A DNA stretch of 64,000 bases from Halarsenatibacter sp964630835 (GTDB lineage Bacteria > Bacillota > Halanaerobiia > Halanaerobiales > Halarsenatibacteraceae). Location: assembly GCA_964630835.1 (NCBI GenBank), contig CAZVZM010000003.1, forward strand, positions 1 to 64,000, read 5' to 3'. Under the pieces are notes generated by a model. That model ran no database searches, was not told the DNA's origin, and saw only the letters and a program-made list of their open reading frames with translations. Below are positions 27,353-36,965 of this stretch, one piece after another. Each line of letters starts with the position of its first letter. Positions within the stretch are counted from its first letter, which is position 1. A program made the position numbers and the translations under genes.

Positions 27353-27934
27353 ATGAAAAGATTTGCTTTAGATATTAGTGGAATGGATCTGCTAAGTGAC
27401 ACAGATTATGACCGGCTATTTATAACAGCTGGTGAAGAAAAGATTACCAGGGTTTGCCTGTCTCTTTCTGGAGAAAATAAAGGAAAGGCAGATATATCCG
27501 CCAGCTTTGATAGAAAAAAAATGAAGCTCAAAGGAAGTGCAGAAAGAACAGAAAAGGAAAGATTTAAAAAGGACCTCGATCCTGACCACTCTCTTCCTCG
27601 CATGGCCGCCCGGCAGCTAAAACAGTATTTGCAGAGCGAGAGAAGTGAGTTTGATCTGCCCCTCTCTCCAGCAGGCACAGCCTTTCAAAAGCAGGTGTGG
27701 CGGCAGGCAGGCAAAATCCCCTTCGGCGAAACCCGAAGTTACGGAAAAATAGCCAAAAAAATTGGCAGGCCCCGGGCGGCGCGGGCTGTAGGGGCTGCCC
27801 TGAGCGAAAATCCAATTTTAATAATCATCCCCTGCCACAGAGTTATAGGGGCAAAGGGAGATATCGGCGGATTTGCCCCCGGGAAAGAAATCAAAAGAAA
27901 CCTTCTTAAACTAGAGGGGGCTTTCCCGGGTTAA
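27353..27934 (+). CDS. ogt: Methylated-DNA-[protein]-cysteine S-methyltransferase
   Basis: Suicide DNA-repair enzyme (193 aa) transferring alkyl groups from O6-alkylguanine to its own Cys. The active site IIPCHRVIGAKGDIGGFAPG is at about residues 158-177. The helix-turn-helix FGETRSYGKIAKKIGRPRAARAVG precedes it. The N-terminal domain (residues 1-95) is poorly conserved, as is usual. ATG behind GGAGGG. Monocistronic. Confidence 0.95.
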   Translation: MKRFALDISGMDLLSDTDYDRLFITAGEEKITRVCLSLSGENKGKADISASFDRKKMKLKGSAERTEKERFKKDLDPDHSLPRMAARQLKQYLQSERSEFDLPLSPAGTAFQKQVWRQAGKIPFGETRSYGKIAKKIGRPRAARAVGAALSENPILIIIPCHRVIGAKGDIGGFAPGKEIKRNLLKLEGAFPG

Positions 27935-28059
27935 ATTTGCTGTAAAAAACCAGAGAAAATAATGTTGATCCTTTCTGTATTTAACTGACAAATAATGTGG
28001 GCGTTGCCGGTAAATTGACTTTTCGCAGCGGGCAATCTTAATTAAAACATTCTAAGCTT

Positions 28060-29706
28060 TCAGCCAGAAAGATCAAACTGATCAGTAATTTCTGCTAACT
28101 TCTCCGCCATCTGCGTAAGCTCTTCGGAAGTCTTTACCACCTCTTCGATGGTGCGGGCCTGCTCATCAGCGGAGGCTGATACCTCCTGGGCATTGCCGGA
28201 GGCCTGCTGGCTTACCGCTGCTATTTCCTCCATGGCGGCGCTGATCTCGCTGCTGTGAACTGACATCTCCTCGATGGAGCCGCCAATCTCCTCCACAAGA
28301 GATACAAGCTCATCGCTGCTCTCATCGATATCGGCAAATTTTTCCGCCGAGCTCTGCACTGTCTCCCTGGTTGAAGACATGGCCTCCTCGGCCTCGTTTA
28401 ATTCTTCGGTCATCACATTTACTTTTTGCTGGACGGAGCTTATCAGTTCGGCGATATCCTCTGTTGACTGCGAGGTGTTATCCGAGAGCTCGCGGATCTC
28501 CTCGGCCACCACGCTAAAACCCTGCCCGGCTTCCCCGGCCCGGGCGGCTTCAATTGAGGCGTTGAGGGCAAGAAGGCCGGTCTGACTGGCTATATCGCTG
28601 ATAAAGTCGGTTACATCGCCGATCTCCTGGGATAGCTCCTCCAGCTCAGAGGCCGCCTTATCCGTTTTTTGGCGGGCCCTGCCGGTTATCTCAATCTTCT
28701 CCAGAGAATCCTCAATCAGCTCGCCCCCCTCTTCAACGGCCTGCCTTACGTCTTCCGCCTGATCTTCCATCTCATCGGCCCGGCCTGTGACCCCGTCGAG
28801 CTGCCTGCTTAAACCCCTCAACCTCTCCTCCGTATCATCAATCCGGGCGGATTGCTGCTGGGCTCCCGAGGCCACCTCATCAATGGCGGCGTTAATCTCT
28901 TCGGCGGAGGCCGACATCTCCTCGCTCCCGGCTGAGAGCTCCTGACTGCGGGCGGCCAGATCATCCGCTATTTCACTCTCCTTTTTTACTGACTCATGTA
29001 AATTGCTCTGCATGGTGGATATGGACCGGGAGATTACGCCCACCTCATCCTCGCGTCCAACATAGGCGAAAGCCTGATGGTCCTCATCCACATCGAGCTC
29101 AAAATTTGCCGTTTTTTCAATAATGTCGGTCAAAGCTCTCACCGCCGCCTTTTTCTCGGCCATAATTTTGCTGATATAATAACCCCCGGCCATAAAGGCT
29201 GTCAGGATCAATAGCATTGTGGTTAACTCCACCAGCTCCTCCGCCAAAAATCCCGTCTCATAATATATATAGGCCAGGACAGCCGCAGTCAGGGCAAAAC
29301 TTATGCGGCTAAAACGCTTATCCTGGTAGATGATAGCTATGAGTAAAAGCGGCAAAATGGCCAGAATGGTCACCGGCGTTGTGGAGAAATACACTGTTAA
29401 CACATAAAGCGCCCAGGCGCCTGCAAGGGCAATATAGCGAATAAAAAAATCGTTTCTGTCTCTGATAAATCTCCAGAGCATAATTCCCAGAGTGAGAGCA
29501 CCGATGAAAATTATGCTCACCAGAAAGGTTAAAGTTCTCTCCCCCTCAAAATAGGGCAGGAGATTTCCCACTACAAAAAATAGAGATATTATTCCGGTTA
29601 AAATAAGTGTAAACTGGTTTTCTCGCCGGCAGAACTCCCGAATTCTTTCCTCTTCTTTAATCTCAGAACGGGCCTCAAGACCGCCACCTGCTGCGCTCTC
29701 TTTCAT
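28060..29706 (-). CDS. Methyl-accepting chemotaxis protein with multi-span membrane N-terminus
   Basis: Chemoreceptor (548 aa). The N-terminal third has about six hydrophobic segments with short loops and no large periplasmic sensor, suggesting a membrane-embedded or energy-type sensor. The C-terminal signalling domain (about 225-548) has the hairpin tip EAARAGEAGQGFSVVAEEIR and many Ala/Glu/Gln heptads. ATG behind GGGGAGG. It stands alone on the minus strand. Confidence 0.92.
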   Translation of the reverse strand: MKESAAGGGLEARSEIKEEERIREFCRRENQFTLILTGIISLFFVVGNLLPYFEGERTLTFLVSIIFIGALTLGIMLWRFIRDRNDFFIRYIALAGAWALYVLTVYFSTTPVTILAILPLLLIAIIYQDKRFSRISFALTAAVLAYIYYETGFLAEELVELTTMLLILTAFMAGGYYISKIMAEKKAAVRALTDIIEKTANFELDVDEDHQAFAYVGREDEVGVISRSISTMQSNLHESVKKESEIADDLAARSQELSAGSEEMSASAEEINAAIDEVASGAQQQSARIDDTEERLRGLSRQLDGVTGRADEMEDQAEDVRQAVEEGGELIEDSLEKIEITGRARQKTDKAASELEELSQEIGDVTDFISDIASQTGLLALNASIEAARAGEAGQGFSVVAEEIRELSDNTSQSTEDIAELISSVQQKVNVMTEELNEAEEAMSSTRETVQSSAEKFADIDESSDELVSLVEEIGGSIEEMSVHSSEISAAMEEIAAVSQQASGNAQEVSASADEQARTIEEVVKTSEELTQMAEKLAEITDQFDLSG

Positions 29707-30208
29707 ATTTTAGCCTCCCCTACTTTCCTCGTAGTGTCAAAAGATCTAGCCTTTTAACCTGTCAAAACCCTGTGATAGCATGATTCTTTTATTAAAAACT
29801 TGCCACCCCCCTGAAAATGAGGTATATTGAACTTACTAAGTTTTAAATATTTACAAAAATCCAGGAAAGGTGGCAGGATTTATGATAAAAATGATCTACT
29901 GATTTTTAACCTGCATCAAGTTCCGGTAGAAAGTTTGATCTGACTAAAGGCCGGGATGATGTTTTTTTCGAATTTTTTTTCGATAATTTTCACAATCCGG
30001 CTATGCCTGTAATATAACATAATTTAATTTTATTGTCAATTTTTGCCTGAAAGTTTCAGCCAGTTCATTGGGATTATTTCTTCCTGCCGGCTTTCTGCAG
30101 GTCATAATTAAAATCAACGGTTCACTCCCGGCAGTTTAGCATTTAAATTTAAAAATATAATATGACTACACTGCAAAATATCAATTTCTGCAGATATTAA
30201 ATAAATTA
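29707..30208. other. Intergenic region upstream of the chemoreceptor
   Basis: AT-rich region with no supported gene. GTAGTGTCAAAAGATCT at 29731-29747, 25 bp before the chemoreceptor start, is one of four copies of a short conserved motif in the window. A few T-tracts near 29960 are seen. No RNA gene recognised. Confidence 0.4.
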
Positions 30209-30235
30209 ATCCCCGGCACATACGGGATACCGGGG
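30209..30235 (-). terminator. Hairpin downstream of the amidohydrolase gene
   Basis: TCCCCGG and CCGGGGA arms enclose a 13-nt loop. On the minus strand the stem is followed by an AT-rich ATTAATTTATTTA tail. It lies about 70 bp after the amidohydrolase stop and is probably its terminator. Confidence 0.6.
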
Positions 30236-30303
30236 AAAAATTGAGTGCTAAATATCATTTCTCGGTGAAGCAGGAAAAATCTGTATGCACATCTGGCAGT
30301 ATA

Positions 30304-31512
30304 TCAGCCGGTATCCTCCGCTTCCCCGGGAAGATAGCTCCTTCCCGACAGAAAGACTTTTTCCACTTTATCAATATTTTCTATATCCTCCAGCGGGTTT
30401 CCCGAGAGAAGAAGCAGGTCAGCTCTTTTGCCAGGTTTTATAGTTCCCATCTCATCCTCTACTCCCAGCAGTTCAGCCGCCCGGGAAGTTGCTGACTTTA
30501 CTGCTTCCATTGCCTGCATCCCCTCCTGAACCATAAACTTAAGTTCCTGACTGTTGGCACCATGCTCATTGAAGGGAGTGCCAGCATCGGTGCCCATGGC
30601 AATTTTGACCCCGGAGCTGCAAGCCATACGAAAACTTCTCAGGTGAGATTCATTGGCATCCTCCATCTTTTCCACCGCATGAGCGGGGATGCCGGCCTTT
30701 TCACCTTTTTCCAGTATCCAGTGAGAGGCAGAGAGAGTGGGAACCAGAAAAACATCCTCAGCCATCATCATTTCAATGATTTCCTCTGTGAGATAGATAC
30801 CGTGTTCTATGGAGTCTATGCCGGCCCGGATTGCATTTTTAATTCCCCGGGAGCCCTGAGCATGAGCGGCCGCGCGGCGACCGGCCTTGTGAGCTTCCTC
30901 GATAGCAGCCCGCATCTCCTCCTCGGTCAGCTGAGCAGCTCCAGGCTCAACTCCTTCTGTAAGAATGCCTCCGGTGGCCATAAGCTTTATCTGATCTGCC
31001 CCATGCTTTATCTGTCTTCGGGCTCCCCGGCGGGCTTCGTGTTCTCCATCCACCTCTTCTCCCATAGGCCATCCGTGGCCGCCCGTCATAGCCAGGTTAT
31101 GTCCCGAAGCCAAAATCTCAGGACCGGGATGCTCGCCGGCCTCGATGGAATTTTTAACTGCAACATCGGCAAAATCTTTACAGCCCATATCCCGCACAGC
31201 TGTCACCCCAGCTTCAATGGTCCTGCGGGCATGTTTGAGCATTCTGGCCGCTGTTCTCGCCGGAGGCTCATCCTTTAATTTCCCAATGGGATCGGCTACA
31301 GGCTTAAGACCCAGGTGCACATGAGCATCGATGAGCCCTGGCATCACCGTACAGCCGGGAAAATCTTTCACCTCAGCTCCATCGAGAATATCAACCTCTT
31401 CTATCCCGCCGCAATCCACTATTTTCCCATCCTCATCAATCAGTATAACTCCCTCCGGTATCGGCTCATCTCCAGTGCCGTCAATGATTGTAACTTCTGT
31501 GATTGCTTTCAT
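30304..31512 (-). CDS. Amidohydrolase-family metal-dependent hydrolase
   Basis: Imidazolonepropionase/prolidase-like amidohydrolase (402 aa). Metal motifs are DAHVHLG near residue 62, AAHAQGSRG and SIEHGIYL in the middle, and MGTDAGTPFNEHGAN near 300. The C-terminal GTIKPGKRADLLLL is the usual closing strand. ATG behind AAAGGGGAG. Family members hydrolyse cyclic amides, Xaa-Pro dipeptides or organophosphates. No neighbour fixes the substrate. Confidence 0.88.
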   Translation of the reverse strand: MKAITEVTIIDGTGDEPIPEGVILIDEDGKIVDCGGIEEVDILDGAEVKDFPGCTVMPGLIDAHVHLGLKPVADPIGKLKDEPPARTAARMLKHARRTIEAGVTAVRDMGCKDFADVAVKNSIEAGEHPGPEILASGHNLAMTGGHGWPMGEEVDGEHEARRGARRQIKHGADQIKLMATGGILTEGVEPGAAQLTEEEMRAAIEEAHKAGRRAAAHAQGSRGIKNAIRAGIDSIEHGIYLTEEIIEMMMAEDVFLVPTLSASHWILEKGEKAGIPAHAVEKMEDANESHLRSFRMACSSGVKIAMGTDAGTPFNEHGANSQELKFMVQEGMQAMEAVKSATSRAAELLGVEDEMGTIKPGKRADLLLLSGNPLEDIENIDKVEKVFLSGRSYLPGEAEDTG

Positions 31513-31673
31513 TAAATATATACTCCCCTTTATATTTGGGCCTTCCTATCCTCGACCGAATTAATTTTTGCCCCCTGATCTGATTTGGATTCTGAACAGT
31601 TTCCAGCATCACATACCCACATACTTTCCAGATATTGTTTTGATAAAATAAATTAAAACATAAATAAAAAATA

Positions 31674-31688
31674 ACCAGCAAAGCTGGT
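31674..31688 (-). terminator. Intrinsic terminator after the 55-residue zinc-ribbon gene
   Basis: On the minus strand ACCAGC TTT GCTGGT is followed by TATTTTTTATTTATG. The 6-bp stem and T-rich tail lie about 120 bp downstream of the small gene ending at 31806. Confidence 0.65.
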
Positions 31689-31805
31689 AAAAGAGCCTGC
31701 GTATATAACCTATCATCCGGGATTTAAAGCTTTTCCTAAATCAAAATATTTTGCCTGTTAAGCCAGCCGTCCGGATACATGTTTAGGCCGGGGGAAGATC
31801 TGCGG

Positions 31806-31973
31806 TTATCTTTCCTCTGTTTCTTTTTCTCTGCCCCCAACAAATATGCCCTCAAACCAGTCCTCCATGTCCCAGCGATGACCGCAGCTGTAGCAGATCA
31901 TTTTCTTATCACAGCTTTTATCCTTCACCGTAATCTCCTCAACATCCTCGCTGCCGCATTTAGGACACATCAT
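31806..31973 (-). CDS. 55-residue zinc-ribbon protein
   Basis: Short gene encoding a protein that begins MMCPKCGSEDVEEI and continues with MICYSCGHRWDMEDW: two CxxC knuckles forming a zinc ribbon, then an acidic tail. ATG-ATG start with a GGGGGGA ribosome site 7-8 nt upstream on the minus strand. A terminator follows. It lies downstream of the HAD gene. Function unknown; similar tiny ribbons are common in Firmicutes. Confidence 0.8.
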   Translation of the reverse strand: MMCPKCGSEDVEEITVKDKSCDKKMICYSCGHRWDMEDWFEGIFVGGREKETEER

Positions 31974-32147
31974 AATTTATCCCCCCATTAATTGCTGCAT
32001 TATGTAGAAGAATGGGGGATAACTGAAAAATAATTTCTCCTGTCTGCTCTCTATTTTAAACTTTCCCAATCCTTTCATTTTCCAAAAATATTATACCATA
32101 ATTTATATTTGATTTAAATGGTCCTAAAATTTCATTTTCTGCAGAAC

Positions 32148-32612
32148 CTATTTTCGCAGTGTGGCTTTAAGCCTTCGGGGTTTAAGGAACAGATTGAGGG
32201 CATCTCTGCTGTCGGCGACCAAAATCTCAGCGTTTTTCAGGGCGGCCCCGGCAACCCCCTCATCACCCAGCACAGCAATCCCCAGAGAGGCTCGCCGGAG
32301 CATCAACCGGTCATTGTTGCCATTCCCCACAGCGCAGACCGTATCGGGCCCCAGCTTTTCAATGAACTCCTCCTTAAATTTGCTGCCGGTCCTATCTTCG
32401 GGTATGATAACAACCTCACCGGAAAAATCGGACATCTGCTCGGAGGCAGTGCCGAAAGTGTCGGCTGTGAGGACAAAGAGGGAATATTTTTCGCTGAGGC
32501 TTTTTAAATCATCCAAAACCCTCTCCTCTATCTTGCCATCCGTGGCCAGAGTGCCGTTATAATCAAAAACAATGTTTTTAAATCCCATATTTTCACCCGT
32601 TAAATCAGTCAT
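32148..32612 (-). CDS. Soluble P-type-ATPase-like HAD hydrolase
   Basis: About 154 residues with HAD motif I VFDYNGTLATDG, motif II TADTFG, the motif III lysine in TGSKFKEEF, and motif IV GNGNNDRLMLRRASLGIAV. This is the catalytic core seen in P-type ATPases but without membrane segments. I chose ATG 32612 because AGGAGG lies 5 nt upstream. A longer frame opens at 32633. A close match to the stand-alone 'ATPase P' HAD family; substrate unknown. Confidence 0.85.
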   Translation of the reverse strand: MTDLTGENMGFKNIVFDYNGTLATDGKIEERVLDDLKSLSEKYSLFVLTADTFGTASEQMSDFSGEVVIIPEDRTGSKFKEEFIEKLGPDTVCAVGNGNNDRLMLRRASLGIAVLGDEGVAGAALKNAEILVADSRDALNLFLKPRRLKATLRK

Positions 32613-32744
32613 GACTGCCTCCTCTGTATTCATTAGATATTTATGCTGAAACAGATAATTTACTGCAATTCTGTCTGAAATAAGCTCTGATATATCTGAA
32701 TCATAATTAAGTAATTCTCGTCCACTTAAATTGCTGGATTTTTA

Positions 32745-33106
32745 GGATCTTCTCCATAATCGTTGGTGAAATTTACGACATATTCCTTTAAAGCGATAGC
32801 TACTCACCTTCTATTATAGGAAGCTATGAGGCGAAGTGATACTCGAAATTTTTCGAAGCCCGGGTCGGGTCCATGGCCAAAAAATTGTGTCCCCGGCTCA
32901 CGATGTGCCGGGCTGAGCGTGAGCTCAGGGAGGAGCTCTCGCGAAGGTAGCACTATTTTTTGGCCGAAAACTAAACTGAAGCAGAGGAAAAATTTCATTG
33001 TGAGCGGAGACTCATAGCTTCCATGAATGAGTCCTATAAAAGTGGGAAAATGTCCTAAATGTAAGTGTTCTTAAACAAGATGCAACAACTGATGTGGAGA
33101 AGAACC
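32745..33106. repeat. Longest intact ISL3-like miniature element, 362 bp, with 8-bp target duplication
   Basis: Termini GGATCTTCTCC and GGAGAAGAACC, flanked by a perfect GATTTTTA duplication. The interior has GC-rich inverted segments around GTGCCGGGCTGAGCGTGAGC and a GGAAGCTATGAGGC block. It is inverted relative to the copy at 26473-26689 and is the fullest version in the window. Confidence 0.88.
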
Positions 33107-33125
33107 GATTTTTAAAATTTCATTT

Positions 33126-34208
33126 TCATACAATTTCTACTTTTGGTGCCCCGGAACTGAACTCACCTATAATTGCCGCCTCTTCACCGCTGTCTTTTAA
33201 GGCTTTCAGCATCTCCTCTGCTTCATCCGCCGGAACAGCCATAAGCAGTCCTCCCGAAGTCTGGGGATCGAAAATGAGATCCTGCATAAGCTCAACTGCC
33301 TCCCTTTCGCTTTCGGCATCACCGGCAGAACGCCTCCCGGTAAAATTGACCTTTCCGCCGAAAGTATCGCGGTTGCTGTAAAGCCCACCCGGCATCATAC
33401 CGGTATCTATCATAAAAGGCACGTTTTCAAAGAAGGGAACTTTCTCTGCCCGGACCGCGCAGGCAAGCCCGCCTGCCTCCAGCATCTCCAGGAGATGGCC
33501 AGCCAGGCCAAACCCGGTTACATCGGTCATGGCCCGGATTTTAAATTTATCTTTAAGATCAAGCACCGCTTTATTTAGGCGCAGCATGGAGCTCACAAAG
33601 TCTGTTTTTTCATCGACCTCAATCTCGCCTGCCTTGAGGGCAGTAGCCTTGATACCGGTGCCCAGCTTTTTGGTCATAATGAGCCTATCTCCCGGCCTGG
33701 CTCCTCCATTGGAAATTATCTCGCCGGGATGAGCAATCCCCACCACGGAAAGACCGTATTTGGGCTCATCATCCTCAACAGTGTGACCTCCTCCGATAAT
33801 GGCCCCGGCTTCACGGGCCTTTATACCGCCCCCCCGGAGAATCTCCTGCAGAACTTCGTTGCTCAGACAATCCGGAAAACAGCAGATATTTAAAGCCAGA
33901 AGAGGTCTTCCCCCCATAGCATAGATATCGCTGAACGAATTTGCTGCAGCCACCTGACCGTAAAGGTGAGGATCATCCAGCACGGGTGTGAAAAAATCAA
34001 GGCTTTTAATTAGAGCCTGATTATCATTCAGGCGGTAAACGAGGGCATCATCACTATCCTCCAGAGAAATCAGCAGATTTTCGTCATCGCTGGAAAAATC
34101 AAGTCTGGACAGCATCATGGCCAGCTCCTCTGGCCCCATTTTTGCTGCTCAGCCCGAGCTGGAGCTTAGACCGGTAAGCTTAATTGTCTCTTTTTTGTCA
34201 CCGTTCAT
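33126..34208 (-). CDS. selD: Selenide, water dikinase (SelD), selenocysteine-containing
   Basis: Makes selenophosphate from selenide and ATP for Sec-tRNA and selenouridine synthesis. A plain open frame begins only at 34139. Extending upstream gives an ATG at 34208 behind GGGAGGTAAG and residues MNGDKKETIKLTGLSSSSG, then an in-frame TGA at 34149-34151, then AAKMGPEELA. This is exactly the SelD N-terminus, with the catalytic Cys/Sec position as UGA (residue 20). A GGCCAG-AGGAG-CTGGCC hairpin starts 13 nt after the TGA and fits a bacterial SECIS. GGGHTVEDDEPKYG is a standard SelD motif. 360 aa with Sec. Confidence 0.93.
34119..34135 (-). promoter_or_regulatory. Putative bacterial SECIS hairpin in selD
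   Basis: A perfect 6-bp GGCCAG/CTGGCC stem with AGGAG loop inside the coding sequence, 13 nt downstream of the in-frame UGA. It has a G in the apical loop, as SelB-binding bacterial SECIS elements do. Position and shape fit selenocysteine insertion. Confidence 0.65.
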
Positions 34209-34404
34209 TTTCTTACCTCCCAAATCTGAGTTCCTATATTAGTCCTCCCCTATGCTGCTGGACATCATAGCAGTAATAATATGACATTAAGCTTAAGGAA
34301 GAGTGAATATCCGCATTTATATAATGCTCGCTTCTAAAAATTCCCGGGGTCACTTCGCTTCATAGCTTCCAGGTATTAGGCCGAAACTCTCTTCCGCACG
34401 CGGA

Positions 34405-35298
34405 TCAATCCGCCAGAGCCATAATCCGTTTTTCAAACTCCTCCAGGAGCGCTTCTCCCGATCTATCTTTCTGATAGGAGAGGTAAAATTTGCGGGTTAT
34501 CAGCATATCTTCGACATCCTTAACCTGTACCCGGCCCTGCTCTCTGGCTTTATTGGCGGCAAGCCGGGATATAAATGAAATGCCCAGTCCCGCTTCCACG
34601 GCAGCTATGACCGCTTCATTGCTGGCCATCTCGGCCCGAACATTTAATTCCTCGGGACGAACACCGGCATCCCTTAAGCCATTTAGCATGGCACGGCGTG
34701 TGCCCGAGCCTTCCTCCCTTATAATTACTCTTCTGCCCGGGATGTCTTCGGCTGCGATGTTTTCACACCGAAATGAGTTATCCTGCCCGGGAAAAATGAG
34801 TTTAAGCCTGTCCTCCAAAACCGGACGCACTTTCAAACTTCCGGAGCGGGGTTTTTTTCCGATTACGGCAAGATCGACCTCTCTATTTTTCAAAAGTTTA
34901 ATTATGTGCTCGCTGTCACCAATGCTGAGGGACATCTTAACCTCCGGAAAATCTTTGGAAAAATCGGCCATCACATCCGGCAGCAGATATGTGGAGGGAA
35001 TTGTGCTGCCCCCCAGACTTATGTGACCTGAATCTTCTCTTTTAACTTTATCCATCTCATCCTCCAGCCGCTGCCAGCGGGAGAGGATGCGGCGTCCGTG
35101 CCGGTAAAATGCTCGTCCAGCTGGTGTAAGCTGCACCTCTCCTTTCCTTCTCTCCACAAGCTCCACCTCGTAATTATCTTCCAGGCTATTAATCTGCATG
35201 CTTACGGCAGGCTGGCTTATATCCAGCTCCTCAGCCACCGCGGAATAGCTGCCCTTCTCGGCCAGAAGCACCAGCATTTTTAATGTCTTAATTCTCAA
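34405..35298 (-). CDS. LysR-family regulator, selenium-metabolism type
   Basis: LysR regulator (297 aa). The N-terminal helix-turn-helix is GSYSAVAEELDISQPAVSMQ, and a CysB-like effector domain follows (IREEGSGTRRAMLNGL). It starts at TTG with GGGGTGAT upstream. It lies immediately upstream of selD on the same strand, like the 'selenium metabolism-associated' LysR group known in Clostridia-like genomes. Probably controls selD and linked genes. Confidence 0.85.
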   Translation of the reverse strand: MRIKTLKMLVLLAEKGSYSAVAEELDISQPAVSMQINSLEDNYEVELVERRKGEVQLTPAGRAFYRHGRRILSRWQRLEDEMDKVKREDSGHISLGGSTIPSTYLLPDVMADFSKDFPEVKMSLSIGDSEHIIKLLKNREVDLAVIGKKPRSGSLKVRPVLEDRLKLIFPGQDNSFRCENIAAEDIPGRRVIIREEGSGTRRAMLNGLRDAGVRPEELNVRAEMASNEAVIAAVEAGLGISFISRLAANKAREQGRVQVKDVEDMLITRKFYLSYQKDRSGEALLEEFEKRIMALAD

Positions 35299-35492
35299 GC
35301 TATCACCCCGCCCTCATAGTAACCCAGCACTATAAAGACATATTATGTCAGGCATAAAAAAAGCTGATCATATTTGAAATCATTATAGCATACTGACGGG
35401 AAAATGCCAAAGATAAAATTACTTCGGATCCTTTGTTTTGGCCGGGATTAGGTTCAAAACTGGTCCGGAATATAAAAAGGGGACGCTAACTT

Positions 35493-35699
35493 TCAGGGGT
35501 TTTCCATGACCTCCAATCTCAATTTATTGCCTTCGCGCAGGGCGCCTTCAAGACCCACCCTGTTACCATCACCGTTTTTAACCACTTTTTCGCCCTCTAT
35601 AACCCGGCGGTATTCCTCCTGAGAGTATCGTCTTAAGGCATTTTTTACCTTTGCGCCCTCAAAAAGCTCTATTTTTTCACCATTCACCGTAACCTCCAT
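35493..35699 (-). CDS. Small beta-rich protein upstream of the selenium regulator
   Basis: 68-residue protein starting EVTVNGEKIELFEG, which looks like the first strands of a beta-grasp (MoaD/ThiS-like) fold. It has no C-terminal Gly-Gly, so it is not an obvious sulfur carrier. The ribosome site AAAGGAGG is strong and the coding bias is normal, supporting a real gene. It is the first gene of a possible small-protein/LysR/selD cluster. I do not recognise a named family. Confidence 0.65.
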   Translation of the reverse strand: MEVTVNGEKIELFEGAKVKNALRRYSQEEYRRVIEGEKVVKNGDGNRVGLEGALREGNKLRLEVMENP

Positions 35700-35908
35700 A
35701 TAGCTTCCTCCTTTTAATTTTTTCGCAAATCTATTTTTGTAAATCTATTTTTCCACCATTTACCCCTCTCTATCATAGATCTTTTGACACTACCTGTTGC
35801 TGTTTTTGGTGAAGCGATAGTCTCGAAAAAATAGAAAGTGCGGAAAGGCCGGGTGGAACCGACGCTCCCGCATCTTATAAATAAACACGATAAAAGTATT
35901 TTCAGCTT

Positions 35909-36718
35909 CTAGATGAGCCCCTTTTCTCGCATCCGGCGCTGCCTCTCAAAAAGCCAGCCCATGAGTGCATCTCTGTCCTCATAGTGAAGATCGAAAAATT
36001 CGAGGCCCGCCTCCCTTCCCGGACCCTCTTCAGCTTCTTCATAGAGATTGGCCAGTTTCGCCTTCAAACCTTTATCCTCCAGAGGAGGTACATCAAGCTT
36101 AACCTCAAAACGCTGCCCGATATCATCCTCATTCACATCGAACATTATTATTTTTGCCCCACCCCCGCTGATCTCCAGAGTATGAGTCTTCTCATAACCT
36201 CCCTGCAGGGGCTCGTCAAATTTATTTATGGGGCGATAATAAGCGCGACGCTCGACCTCCAGGCGAAAATAGTCACGCCGCTGCAGCTTTTTTACTTTTT
36301 CCGGATCCGGCCGGCTCAAAGCAAGTCCGGGAACTGGCTGGCTTATACTCTCCAAAACTTGTGTGGAAAAGCGATAAGCAGCAGATCCTTCGGTGAAAAA
36401 AATGCTCACATTTTCTCCTTCCTCAAATTCCAGAGGCTTTCCGCGATGAAAGGGCGCCAAAGCAAGAATTTTTTCCTCATCCATATCCACAATCCGGCTG
36501 TCATAGCGATCATTTTCCTCATCTATATTCCTCCCGGTCAGCTCAATTTTTATAGGCTGATCAACTTTTAACACCGGATTTTCGCTGTATTCGCTGTAAA
36601 CACCTCTTTTTTCGCCCGCCCGGGAAAAATCGTCCCCGGAAATATCCAGCCTGTGGCCGCAGTGCCGGCAAAAATTATCATTTTCGCCCACATTTTTTTG
36701 GCATCGCTGACAGCGCAA
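35909..36718 (-). CDS. Zinc-ribbon plus PilZ-domain protein (YcgR-like)
   Basis: 269 residues. An N-terminal zinc ribbon (CQRCQKNVGENDNFCRHCG) is followed by a YcgR-N-like beta region (about 50-135). A PilZ domain follows, with RRDYFRLEVERRAYYRP (the RxxxR c-di-GMP motif) and TLEISGGGAKI (the D/NxSxxG-like motif). It should bind cyclic di-GMP and act on motility or secretion. TTG start behind GGGGTGA. The added zinc ribbon is a less common feature. Confidence 0.88.
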   Translation of the reverse strand: MRCQRCQKNVGENDNFCRHCGHRLDISGDDFSRAGEKRGVYSEYSENPVLKVDQPIKIELTGRNIDEENDRYDSRIVDMDEEKILALAPFHRGKPLEFEEGENVSIFFTEGSAAYRFSTQVLESISQPVPGLALSRPDPEKVKKLQRRDYFRLEVERRAYYRPINKFDEPLQGGYEKTHTLEISGGGAKIIMFDVNEDDIGQRFEVKLDVPPLEDKGLKAKLANLYEEAEEGPGREAGLEFFDLHYEDRDALMGWLFERQRRMREKGLI

Positions 36719-36965
36719 TTAAATCACCCCTTCACGGATCTTTACAGAGTTCGTTTTTTTGTATCTTTTTATATAATTGCCGATCTTTTTTAAATTTCCT
36801 CCCCGACTTCTTTCCGAAGAGTCTGCCGGATCTTCTGTTTTATTTTAGCCTCAATATCTATTTTATATTTTCTGTATTATGATATAATGAAAAGAGGCAC
36901 TTCCCCGGATTAATCAAATCAACGCAAATATACTTTTATATATAAAATATTTTGTTTATAAATAA
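36719..36965. other. Divergent intergenic region between the PilZ and DUF192 genes
   Basis: AT-rich with no gene seen. It separates the divergent PilZ-protein and DUF192 genes. The PilZ gene's ribosome site is at its left edge. A direct ATTTTATTT-like tract near 36840 is noted but not interpretable. Confidence 0.35.

Noticed and set aside
32826..33017. Short frames inside the dispersed elements (also at 46832-47026 and 26448-26630)
   Set aside because: They recur only because the repeat recurs; frames are not conserved between copies, so they are not coding.
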